Origin: Clostridia bacterium
Lineage (GTDB): Bacteria; Bacillota; Clostridia; Christensenellales; Aristaeellaceae
Direction of reading: 5' to 3'
Length of the DNA stretch: 46,888 nucleotides
NCBI GenBank assembly: GCA_017543905.1
Contig: JAFYFC010000014.1
Location: 1-46,888, forward strand
How positions within the stretch are numbered: the first letter of the stretch is position 1; every line of letters begins with the position of its first letter. This document shows positions 8,277 to 14,642 of this stretch, in pieces. The position numbers were made by a program, and so were the translations under genes. The notes under the pieces are model-generated. The model saw nothing but the letters and a program-made list of their open reading frames with translations, was not told where the DNA came from and ran no database searches.

Positions 8277-8942
8277 ATGAAGCCAAAGATGAGTGAGATA
8301 CTTATTGGCATAACATACCGTAAAGCGTTCAGAATACTGGATGATGTTGGTTCAATATTTGATGAACTGCTTTATGGTAAGGATAGCTTTACACCTGAAT
8401 ACTTTCCACAGATAGAGTATAATGGATTTCAAAAAGTATTAAAAAACAATGATACTGGTAATTATTTGAGCATGTCAGCCGATGGTGTAGTTTATAACCA
8501 TCATGTGGAAGACAAAGAAAATGATGCCATAACTGCGATGGTCGAAAGAGTAAACAAAATAATCGTACCACGCATTCTTGAACAATACAGATTGGCTATT
8601 TCAAGAATTGGAATTGTTTTTTCTTTCGAGGTGGATAAGGAATCCATTGATAGATTCAAATCAAAATACTTTAAAGATGGTGTTGATGTTAGAGCATTTC
8701 GGTTCTCAATATCTGACGGAACAATTTCCGCCGCCATGGAAAAGAATACGAAAGACTATACAAATATGATTTTTACTATATCCCAAGAGGAAGACCATTT
8801 CAAAGTTGCTTTTGATTATCAACAGTACTTTATCCCAAACAAAGCAAGCTGGGATGATTGCCGCCCAAGTAATTTCTTTGCCAATGCACAAAAAGCGCTC
8901 AAAGAAAAACTCTTGGATGAATTGGAGAGCAAAGCATCGTGA
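8277..8942 (+). CDS. Uncharacterised protein, possibly TIGR04255-like
   Basis: A 221-residue soluble protein with AAGGAGGG before ATG, 16 bp after the helicase stop. It is AT-rich, unlike the helicase. The pattern (a beta-rich N-terminal half, an inner AITAMVERVNKIIVPRIL helix, RIGIVFSFEVD, and a final helical tail) is vaguely like the TIGR04255 group of sporadic defence-neighbourhood proteins, which is a weak resemblance. No catalytic motif is seen. Its stop overlaps the next start (GTGA), indicating coupled translation of an 8277-9463 pair. Confidence 0.65.
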   Translation: MKPKMSEILIGITYRKAFRILDDVGSIFDELLYGKDSFTPEYFPQIEYNGFQKVLKNNDTGNYLSMSADGVVYNHHVEDKENDAITAMVERVNKIIVPRILEQYRLAISRIGIVFSFEVDKESIDRFKSKYFKDGVDVRAFRFSISDGTISAAMEKNTKDYTNMIFTISQEEDHFKVAFDYQQYFIPNKASWDDCRPSNFFANAQKALKEKLLDELESKAS

Positions 8943-9463
8943 ATAACAAGAATAAGAAGCGCGTAAGGAACCAAAAGGAAAGAACGGCATACTGGAAAAA
9001 TGCACGTTCTCAAAACAGAATTGACCCAACTGGAATATACGGCTCCACAAATCTGCAAGGAAGCGGTGATTCTTCGTTTCCTATGGATGATACTGTCTAC
9101 CAGCGACAAAATGAAGTTGCCCCTTCATCATGGAGAACCAAGTTGAAGCGTAATAAGGAAGCAATTATCAAAGGCGCTATTGGTGCAATTCTTATTCCAG
9201 TTCTTGGCTTTGCCGTCAAATGGTGGTTTGATACAAATGCCGACATTCAAGTTATAAAGTATCGAATCGAAGCCATACAAACAAAAGTGGACAGCTTGGA
9301 TGAGAATATGACAACAAAAGAAGTACTGGACTTGAAGCTTGATGCAATAAAGCGCGATGTTACTTCTCTAATACCTGATATTTCTGGAATTAATACCAGA
9401 TTAGATGATATAGAAAGCAGATTAGACACAATAGAAGACGAGACCGATTCTCAATCACAATAA
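8939..9463 (+). CDS. Membrane-anchored coiled-coil protein
   Basis: A 174-residue protein starting at GTG in the overlap GTGA with the previous gene. A basic, polar N-terminus (1-72) precedes one hydrophobic segment (about 74-96, IIKGAIGAILIPVLGFAVKWW). The C-terminal half is a regular heptad coiled coil (KVDSLDENMTTKEVLDLKLD, then RLDDIESRLDTIED). It lacks enzymatic motifs. It is probably a structural or sensing partner of the 8277 product, anchored in the membrane. It is the last gene of the operon, followed by a strong hairpin. Confidence 0.7.
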   Translation: MNNKNKKRVRNQKERTAYWKNARSQNRIDPTGIYGSTNLQGSGDSSFPMDDTVYQRQNEVAPSSWRTKLKRNKEAIIKGAIGAILIPVLGFAVKWWFDTNADIQVIKYRIEAIQTKVDSLDENMTTKEVLDLKLDAIKRDVTSLIPDISGINTRLDDIESRLDTIEDETDSQSQ

Positions 9464-9465
9464 TG

Positions 9466-9504
9466 GCGAATCCCTCTTCCTGACTTGCGGGAAGAGGGAT
9501 TCGC
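9466..9504. terminator. Hairpin terminator between converging operons
   Basis: GCGAATCCCTCTTCC (9466-9480) pairs perfectly over 15 bp with 9490-9504. No long T-run follows on the plus strand. Its place between converging genes (plus strand ending 9463, minus strand ending 9516) suits a bidirectional terminator. Confidence 0.7.
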
Positions 9505-9515
9505 ATGTATGGCAA

Positions 9516-9695
9516 TCATTTTCTTTGCTGCATACCTTTCAGCGCCCAAAAAGTCCTGACCAGCCTGACGCGGCGCTTGCTGTACCGCGATGACCGAAAG
9601 CGATAGTCTGGATTATGAAGCGCTTCACACCACAACAGCCAATCCAGTTCACGCCTGACATTGCGCAGTTCGTGCGCGATTTCTGTCTTTGTCAT
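9516..9695 (-). CDS. 59-residue basic protein downstream of the recombinase
   Basis: A short minus-strand frame whose ATG lies 4 nt after the recombinase stop, with AAGGGG before it. The product begins MTKTEIAHELRNVRRELDW and is rich in Arg and Trp toward the C-terminus (RFRSSRYSKRRVRLVRTFW). Such a helical, very basic small protein could bind DNA. The function is unknown. The tight spacing supports cotranslation with the recombinase. Confidence 0.45.
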   Translation of the reverse strand: MTKTEIAHELRNVRRELDWLLWCEALHNPDYRFRSSRYSKRRVRLVRTFWALKGMQQRK

Positions 9696-9699
9696 AAAA

Positions 9700-10263
9700 T
9701 CAACCCCTTCTTGCTCTAACCAGTGTGCTTTTGCTGATGCCTGTCATCTTTTGTACCTGACCGTAACTCTTGCCTGCCGTCAGCAGGTCCAGCGCAAGGG
9801 CAATCTGTGCGTCAGTGTACTTGCGCGGTCTGCCATCCTTGAAGTCAGGATTTTGCCGCAAGGCGATTTTTGCGGATTGAGTGCGTTCAACTATCATGCC
9901 GCGTTCATACTCCGCAAAGGCAAGCATTACAGTCAATATGAGGTTTCCTGTCAGCGTGTTTTCCACCAAGCCCATGTTGAGGATGTGGACCTTCACGCCG
10001 CGCTCAAACAGTTCGCGCACGGTCTGCACTCCCTGAATCGCTGTGCGGGCGAAACGGTCCAGCTTCGTGACCACCAGCATGTCCGATGCCGTCAGCTTCG
10101 CCAAGAGCGCCTGAAACGCGGGACGCTCCATCGTCTTGCCTGTGAAGGCTTCCTGAATAATCTCTTGACATCCATATGCAGTCAGCGCGGCAACCTGTTC
10201 TTCCAGACTGTTGCCATCCCTGCCCTGTGTGGCGGTTGATACTCTTGCGTAGCCGTAAATCAT
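9700..10263 (-). CDS. Serine recombinase (resolvase/invertase family)
   Basis: A 187-residue recombinase. The N-terminal catalytic domain has YGYARVST with the nucleophilic Ser at residue 9, then Q-rich NSLEEQ, the KLDRFAR motif (about residues 68-74), and the E-helix region [20 protein letters not shown]. The C-terminus ([38 protein letters not shown]) is the helix-turn-helix of the Hin/Pin type. The length matches small resolvases. It has AAGGGAG before ATG. It may resolve dimers or invert DNA within the element. No paired recombination sites were identified in this window. Confidence 0.93.
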   Translation of the reverse strand: MIYGYARVSTATQGRDGNSLEEQVAALTAYGCQEIIQEAFTGKTMERPAFQALLAKLTASDMLVVTKLDRFARTAIQGVQTVRELFERGVKVHILNMGLVENTLTGNLILTVMLAFAEYERGMIVERTQSAKIALRQNPDFKDGRPRKYTDAQIALALDLLTAGKSYGQVQKMTGISKSTLVRARRG

Positions 10264-10367
10264 GCGTTTTTGCTCCCTTCATGATGACCCTATCTTTTGA
10301 ATACAGTTGGTCATAAGTTTTGGCACGATTTTTCTGCCGCGCCAGAACTTAAAAGTTTTGACGCGCT

Positions 10368-10583
10368 TCACCGTTGGAAGTGCAAGAGCCAGAAGATATG
10401 ATTCCATGCGTCCATGAACTCTTGCGCGGTCAGGTCTGCGGTCTCTTGTGCCAGTTCGCCGCCCTCTTCCTGCCAGCATTGAAGCGTGTACGCCGCTTCG
10501 TCAAGCGTGATTGGCGCGTGTTCGCCTGTGCCGTCAATCAGGCAAGAGAAGCAAAGGTTCATTAAATCGCCCTGTTTCATCAT
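10368..10583 (-). CDS. Small acidic protein between ArdC and recombinase
   Basis: A 71-residue protein. The frame extends to 10625, but the tandem ATG at 10583 is preceded by GGAAGGTGGTG, making it the likely start. The sequence has two Cys near the N-terminus (NLCFSCLIDGTGEHAP) and is acidic and helical afterwards (CWQEEGGELAQETADLTAQE). No family is recognised. Its position in the antirestriction operon suggests an accessory role. Confidence 0.6.
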   Translation of the reverse strand: MMKQGDLMNLCFSCLIDGTGEHAPITLDEAAYTLQCWQEEGGELAQETADLTAQEFMDAWNHIFWLLHFQR

Positions 10584-10614
10584 CACACCACCTTCCAAGG
10601 GGTTTCCTTGGGGC

Positions 10615-11442
10615 TTACGCCCCAAGGATGAAGTTCACGGCTTTTTCTGCCTTGCCTGCCGCGCTGACTATTAGCCTTTTGTCGTTTTTCAGGGCAGTTA
10701 GCCAGTTGGCAACATACGCCGCGCTGTTGCGGAAGCTGCTGGCGGTTTCCATGCCGCAGTGATGAACAAGGGCGGCGCTGCCGATTTCGGCAATCAGTTC
10801 TTCCTTGCTGTATGCTTCACTGCCAAAGTGGGCGGTGCTGTCTAGTCTTGCCAAGCGGTTCATATGTCCTGTTGAATGTATGCACTCATGCAGGCAAGTT
10901 CCGTAATATTCAGCGGTTTCGGTGAACTGTGCCATCATGGGAAGCACTATGCGGTCTTGGGCTGGATTGTAAAAGGCGCTGTCCCCTTCGCGGTGTTCGA
11001 TGGTCACGCCTGACCGCTTCACATAATCGGCAATGATTGTTTCGGCGGTTTCATTAGGGCTTGCGGGGTTTGGGCTCGCTTGCATATGCTTCGCGGCAAT
11101 CCCTTCGCATTGGCTGATGTGGAAGACATTAAAGTGTTTCAGGAATGGTATTTGCTTTACTTCGCCTGTCTCTTCGTCTTCCTTTTCAATCCACTTCCAG
11201 AACACCACAAACCGCGCTTTTTCGCCCTTCCGCACAAAACCGCCTTCCTGCTGGACCTGATTCCAAGTCAGCCATTCGCCAGCCCTGCCAAGCAAAAGCT
11301 GATTCAACAGTGAATAGGGCTTTCCTGTGGTGTAGGAAATGGCGCTTCCTGCCGCCAGCCAAGGCTTATGCCATGCCAGAACACCGTCTTTTTCGATTTC
11401 GGTGATAATGCGCTCTGTTACTGCCGCGTAGATGTCAAACAT
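10615..11442 (-). CDS. ArdC-family antirestriction protein
   Basis: A 275-residue protein. The N-terminal half (residues 1-130: YAAVTERIITEIEKDGVLAWHKPW, then NQLLL, WLTWNQVQQEGGFVRKGEKA) is the ssDNA-binding domain typical of ArdC/DUF1738. The C-terminal half is a zincin with the metal site HECIHSTGH (about residues 189-197) and a downstream third ligand region SKEELIAEIGSA. ArdC proteins protect incoming mobile DNA from host restriction. It lies in a minus-strand operon with the recombinase, controlled by the promoter at 11897-11925. Confidence 0.92.
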   Translation of the reverse strand: MFDIYAAVTERIITEIEKDGVLAWHKPWLAAGSAISYTTGKPYSLLNQLLLGRAGEWLTWNQVQQEGGFVRKGEKARFVVFWKWIEKEDEETGEVKQIPFLKHFNVFHISQCEGIAAKHMQASPNPASPNETAETIIADYVKRSGVTIEHREGDSAFYNPAQDRIVLPMMAQFTETAEYYGTCLHECIHSTGHMNRLARLDSTAHFGSEAYSKEELIAEIGSAALVHHCGMETASSFRNSAAYVANWLTALKNDKRLIVSAAGKAEKAVNFILGA

Positions 11443-11568
11443 TTTTCATGCTCCCTTCTCTTGTGGGGAGCATGGATTGTGTGGTAGAATATCCATGCTC
11501 CCCGATGGTTTGTTAGCGCTTTCTGTCGTGTGTGCTGGACCGAATGCTGTGGTAGGTGTTCGGTCCTT

Positions 11569-11844
11569 TTAGCTGACTTTGAAAGGGCGGGTGGTGATGG
11601 TCTTGGTGTATTCATCCAGCGCGTCCCCAAGGACCTTTTTCAATGCGGTGGTGTCAACGCGGCGGGAAACGGTCTCTTTCCAAGTGACCTTGTAGCTGCC
11701 TGCCATCATGGTTTCTTCGCTGCCCATGTAGGCTTTGATTTCATCGGTGATGGCGTCCATCTGCTCTTGAAGCTCTTCTGCCAGCTTCCGCAGTTCCATG
11801 AGTTCTTCGACCTTCGCGGTGATGGTGGTGGTGGGCTTGCACAT
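11569..11844 (-). CDS. Small phage/element-type protein, first gene of the ArdC operon
   Basis: A 91-residue protein. The longer frame to 11925 would run into the promoter. ATG 11844 has AAGGAAGG before it and is preferred. An N-terminal coiled coil (ELMELRKLAEELQEQMDAITDEIKAYM) is followed by YKVTWKETVSRRVDTTALKK and a TTRPFKVS end. This pattern occurs in small proteins, or protein tails, associated with phage YqaJ-type recombination nucleases (from memory). The role is probably in DNA processing of the element. Confidence 0.7.
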   Translation of the reverse strand: MCKPTTTITAKVEELMELRKLAEELQEQMDAITDEIKAYMGSEETMMAGSYKVTWKETVSRRVDTTALKKVLGDALDEYTKTITTRPFKVS

Positions 11845-11896
11845 TTTGAATACCTTCCTTTCTTGGTGGGGACTTGCTGTCCCTTTTGACAATGTT

Positions 11897-11925
11897 ATTA
11901 TATAACGAATCGCGTTATTTGTCAA
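11897..11925 (-). promoter_or_regulatory. Consensus promoter with operator for the ArdC operon
   Basis: On the minus strand TTGACA (11925-11920) and TATAAT (11902-11897) are both perfect, 17 bp apart. The spacer contains ATAACG-5-CGTTAT (11902-11918), a 6-5-6 inverted repeat, and another CGTTAT lies at 11934-11939. A perfect promoter overlapped by an operator suggests tight repression, most likely by the divergently encoded XRE protein at 12032, with release when the element enters a new cell. Confidence 0.8.
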
Positions 11926-11976
11926 TACTTTTTCGTTATTTTCTTCTGTTAATTTTGAATTTTTTCACGGGGTTAG

Positions 11977-12005
11977 TTGAAAAATAACTATTTTCGTGAT
12001 ACAAT
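11977..12005 (+). promoter_or_regulatory. Promoter of the XRE regulator
   Basis: TTGAAA (11977-11982), 17-bp spacer, TACAAT (12000-12005), 26 bp before the regulator ATG. It diverges from the ArdC-operon promoter about 50 bp away. Confidence 0.7.
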
Positions 12006-12031
12006 ACACCCCAAGAAGGGAGCGTGATGTC

Positions 12032-12244
12032 ATGATAAAATTCCGCGTCAGGGTCCAGCTTGCCATCAAAGAGATGAACCAAAAGCAATTAGCGGATTTG
12101 ACAGGGGTAAGACCTTCCACCATTAGCGCCATTTGTACGGGGACGGTGAAGCACCTGCCCATTGACGCATTAGAAAAAATGTGTGCTGTACTGGAATGTC
12201 AACCAGGGGATTTGATGGAATACATACCAGACAAGGAAGCATGA
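12032..12244 (+). CDS. Small XRE/Cro-type repressor
   Basis: A 70-residue, single-domain helix-turn-helix protein: MNQKQLADLTGVRPSTISAICTG (about residues 13-35) and an LEKMCAVLECQPGDLMEYIPD tail as in Cro/CI-like regulators. The frame extends to 11996, but that lies in the promoter. ATG 12032 follows GGGAGCG. Divergent from the ArdC operon and next to the ATAACG/CGTTAT sites, it is the natural candidate repressor of both promoters. Confidence 0.85.
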   Translation: MIKFRVRVQLAIKEMNQKQLADLTGVRPSTISAICTGTVKHLPIDALEKMCAVLECQPGDLMEYIPDKEA

Positions 12245-12438
12245 CCACCCCAAGCGCGGCGCGGTCCTTTTGGTGACTGGTAGGGGGGGCGTCCCTTTCG
12301 GGAGAAAAATTTTCTCTCACCCCACACCCCGCCCGCCCTGGTCCGCACAGAATCCAAGAGTGCGTAAAAATCACAGGGACGGTCAGCGGCGGGCAATCGC
12401 CCGCACTCATTCCAAGTGTTCCCATAAAAACAAAAATA

Positions 12439-12464
12439 CGGACCGCAGGCACGCCTGCGGTCCG
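12439..12464 (-). terminator. Terminator of the minus-strand small-gene cluster
   Basis: CGGACCGCAGGC (12439-12450) pairs with GCCTGCGGTCCG (12453-12464). Read on the minus strand the stem is followed by GTATTTTTGTTTTT. It ends transcription after the gene at 12472. The 12245-12438 stretch is GC-rich and shows no gene. Confidence 0.75.
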
Positions 12465-12471
12465 CTGTGCA

Positions 12472-12699
12472 TCACTGGAAGCATCCTTTGATTACATCGG
12501 CAATGTCCTTTTTCGTTTGTTCCAGCGAATCTTCATCGACTGCTATCTCAACCGTTCCTTCGGTTTGCAGCTTTTGAATCTCTTCATCAATCATCTTCGG
12601 CAGTTCATCGTTAAGCCACTGTTCGAGCGATTGTTCCAAGCTCTTGTTCAGCGCTTCATTTACCTTTTTCTGCGGTTCCCGCAGTTTATTCACGTTCAT
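12472..12699 (-). CDS. Small acidic protein, paralog of the 12909 product
   Basis: A 75-residue protein starting at ATG 12699 (a longer start at 12714 is possible). It is helical and rich in Glu/Gln/Lys (NEALNKSLEQSLEQWLNDELPKM). The last 25 residues, VEIAVDEDSLEQTKKDIADVIK, match VKVVAKVDEKSLSDAKRKISDMLK in the protein at 12909, so the two are diverged paralogs. The ATG is 2 nt after the stop of the upstream RHH-type gene. Function unknown. A DNA-transfer or partition accessory role is possible. Confidence 0.6.
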   Translation of the reverse strand: MNVNKLREPQKKVNEALNKSLEQSLEQWLNDELPKMIDEEIQKLQTEGTVEIAVDEDSLEQTKKDIADVIKGCFQ

Positions 12700-12701
12700 T
12701 A

Positions 12702-12875
12702 TCAAAACTCCCATCCGTAAGAATCTTCATCATGCAGGTTCAGCACCCTTTGAAGAAAGTACCTGTCATGAAGGAACAGATGAACCATGCGCCGCAAAAG
12801 GAAAGAAGCATCCAGCCCCATCTTTTCAGCTTCCACCATGAACTGATTCTTTTCATCGTAATCACATCTGAACAC
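12702..12875 (-). CDS. Ribbon-helix-helix type small protein with interrupted 5' end
   Basis: A 57-residue frame from GTG 12875. FRCDYDEKNQFMVEAEKMGL followed by DASFLLRRMVHLFL has the spacing of a ribbon-helix-helix domain (strand, helix, G-x-D/S-x-S, helix) as in small mobilisation or plasmid regulators. The better ribosome binding site (GAGGGGAG) and ATG lie at 12893 in the same frame, but codon 4 is TAG. Translation therefore either restarts at GTG 12875 or the gene carries a nonsense mutation. It sits between two paralogous small genes. Confidence 0.5.
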   Translation of the reverse strand: MFRCDYDEKNQFMVEAEKMGLDASFLLRRMVHLFLHDRYFLQRVLNLHDEDSYGWEF

Positions 12876-12908
12876 AAAATTCTACATGCTCATACTCTTG
12901 TTCTCCCC

Positions 12909-13214
12909 TCAATGGAAAATGGATTTCAGCATGTCGCTGATTTTTCTCTTGGCATCGGACAAAGATTTTTCGTCCACCTTTGCTACAACTTTGACCTGGT
13001 TCTGCGGTTTCGACAATTCCTTTTGAATCATCACAGGCACTTCTTTCATGACCCATTCTTTTAGTTCCTGCATGACAGCTTCGCCTACTGCATCGGCGTA
13101 CTTGATTTGATTTTCCACATGCCGCATGTGGTTTGGTTTGTTTTCAAATGCGGCTTCCTGACGCATGACACCTGCAATGCCAAGCGCTTGTCCTCTTGCT
13201 GTTGAAATAGCCAT
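12909..13214 (-). CDS. Small protein, paralog of the 12472 product
   Basis: A 101-residue protein. The third codon of the longest frame, ATG 13214, has AAGGAG with 8-nt spacing and is preferred. The N-terminus (ISTARGQALGIAGVMRQEAAF) is unlike the paralog. The C-terminal 60 residues (ELKEWVMKEVPVMIQKELSK, then VKVVAKVDEKSLSDAKRKISDML) match the 12472 product. It is probably helical, with no membrane segment. It heads a three-gene minus-strand cluster with the RHH-type gene. Function unknown. Confidence 0.6.
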   Translation of the reverse strand: MAISTARGQALGIAGVMRQEAAFENKPNHMRHVENQIKYADAVGEAVMQELKEWVMKEVPVMIQKELSKPQNQVKVVAKVDEKSLSDAKRKISDMLKSIFH

Positions 13215-13324
13215 AATCATTTCTCCTTTTTCTTTTCAATACAGTGCGTACCTTTTGCCGCACTGCTTCATGAATACTTGAAAATAGCGCATTGCGCTGT
13301 AATGATTTTCGCCCAAAAAGTTTC

Positions 13325-13376
13325 CCTCAAAGGTTGATTGTACATTGTATTTTTTATCAAGAATCAACCTTTGAGG
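13325..13376. promoter_or_regulatory. Inverted repeat with embedded promoter-like sequence, copy 2
   Basis: Perfect 15-bp arms 13325-13339 (CCTCAAAGGTTGATT) and 13362-13376, with a 22-bp spacer. TTGATT (13334-13339) and TATCAA (13355-13360) are again 15 bp apart, as in the copy at 1041-1093. It lies 109 bp before the WYL regulator ATG. Arms of identical sequence at two places 12.3 kb apart indicate a shared regulator. Confidence 0.65.
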
Positions 13377-13485
13377 AATGCGCCGTCATGACGGAACTGA
13401 CGGTTTTTAACGGCAGGAACGATTGAAATACAACGCTTTATCGGGTATAATGTCCATGACGCTGCAAAGGAATGGAGATGTTGGC

Positions 13486-14625
13486 ATGGAAGGCTTTAAG
13501 GACGCTGAACACGGCAAAAAGCCCAATCAGAAATTGAAGCCCTATGTCGTTTTTCAGTTCCTTTTGAAGAATACCGATGAAAACCATTTGAAGACTGCGT
13601 ATGAAATTGTGGATTTCATTGACGAATGCGGCATTGAAGCAGAGCGCCGTTCCATCTACAAAGACATCGAAGGTATCAATAGTGTCGCGCTCATGTTCCG
13701 TGACGGCATTACAATAGATGAAGCTGTTCAGGAACTAACGGAAAACAAGGATGATGATTCCATCCGATTAGTGGTCTACGATAAATCCCGCAAAGGATTC
13801 TATGTCAGCAGTGAAGCCCGCCAGTACGATGTTGATGACATTCGCCTGTTGGCAGAATGCGTTTACTCCGCGAAGTTCATTGCCGAGGGGCAGGCAACAC
13901 GCCTGGTGAACAATGTCATCTGCGAGTTTGTCAGCGCCCACCAAGCGGAGACCATCAAACAGAATGCTTTCCTGACGGACAGGGTGAAGACCAACAACCG
14001 CGCCGTCCTGCGAAGCCTGACCGAAATCAACAAGGCAATGAGCCTGCGGATGGACGGTAAATCGCACAAGCCCGAAAAAATCAAGTTCAAATACCTGAAA
14101 TACTCCATTGATGATGTGGGTCAGCAGATTGAGCGCCGCCGAGGGGAAACATACACGGTCAGCCCCTTCCAGCTTATCATCAATGACGGCAACTACTACC
14201 TGTTGGCTTACAACGAGCAAAGAAAAGCCATCTGGACCTACCGCGTTGACCGCATGAAGGATGTGCGCCTGACGGGTGAACCGAGAGAAGGCGATGAAGC
14301 ATTCAGCAAAATTGATGTTCGTTCCTTTGCCCAGCGCACCATCTCTATGTACAGCGGCAAGCAAGAGCAAGTGACCATCCGCTTCATCATGCCGCTGTTG
14401 GACACGGCGATTGACCAGTTCGGCACAAAAAATGTGCGTTACAAAAAAATAGATGACGGTCATTTCACCATGACCGCCACCATTGACATCAGCGACCAGT
14501 TTTTCGGCTGGCTATTGCGCTTCGGCAGGCGCGTGAAAATCCTTTCCCCTGAATCTGTCGCTGAACAGTTCGCTGCCTACCTGGATAAAATCAGAGCAAT
14601 GTACGAAAAGCCCGCAGACGAATGA
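13486..14625 (+). CDS. WYL-domain transcriptional regulator
   Basis: A 379-residue regulator. ATG 13486 has GGAG 8 nt upstream. Earlier in-frame starts (13423, 13450) lack one. The N-terminus (LKPYVVFQFLLKNT through AERRSIYKDIEGIN) is a winged helix of the DeoR/HTH_11 kind. The middle WYL domain contains YTVSPFQLIINDGNYYLLAYNEQRK with AIWTYRVDRMKDV, and the C-terminal WCX region carries VTIRFIMPLLDTAIDQFG. WYL regulators bind ligands or nucleic acid and often control defence or mobile-element genes. The 15-bp inverted repeat just upstream is the likely autoregulatory site. Confidence 0.9.
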   Translation: MEGFKDAEHGKKPNQKLKPYVVFQFLLKNTDENHLKTAYEIVDFIDECGIEAERRSIYKDIEGINSVALMFRDGITIDEAVQELTENKDDDSIRLVVYDKSRKGFYVSSEARQYDVDDIRLLAECVYSAKFIAEGQATRLVNNVICEFVSAHQAETIKQNAFLTDRVKTNNRAVLRSLTEINKAMSLRMDGKSHKPEKIKFKYLKYSIDDVGQQIERRRGETYTVSPFQLIINDGNYYLLAYNEQRKAIWTYRVDRMKDVRLTGEPREGDEAFSKIDVRSFAQRTISMYSGKQEQVTIRFIMPLLDTAIDQFGTKNVRYKKIDDGHFTMTATIDISDQFFGWLLRFGRRVKILSPESVAEQFAAYLDKIRAMYEKPADE

Positions 14626-14640
14626 CTGCCTGCGGGTTTT
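14611..14640. terminator. Bidirectional terminator between WYL gene and integrase
   Basis: CCCGCAG (14611-14617) pairs with CTGCGGG (14630-14636). TTTT follows on the plus strand and GCTTTTC on the minus strand. The stem overlaps the WYL stop and separates two converging genes 17 bp apart. Confidence 0.75.
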
Positions 14641-14642
14641 CA

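Noticed and set aside
12245..12438. A GC-rich origin or structured RNA after the XRE gene.
   Set aside because: Only short imperfect pairings are visible, with no iterons, AT-rich unwinding region or promoter.
12702..12893. Genome-wide reassignment of TAG to an amino acid.
   Set aside because: TAG ends several ordinary genes in this window (for example those stopping at 1876 and 31760).
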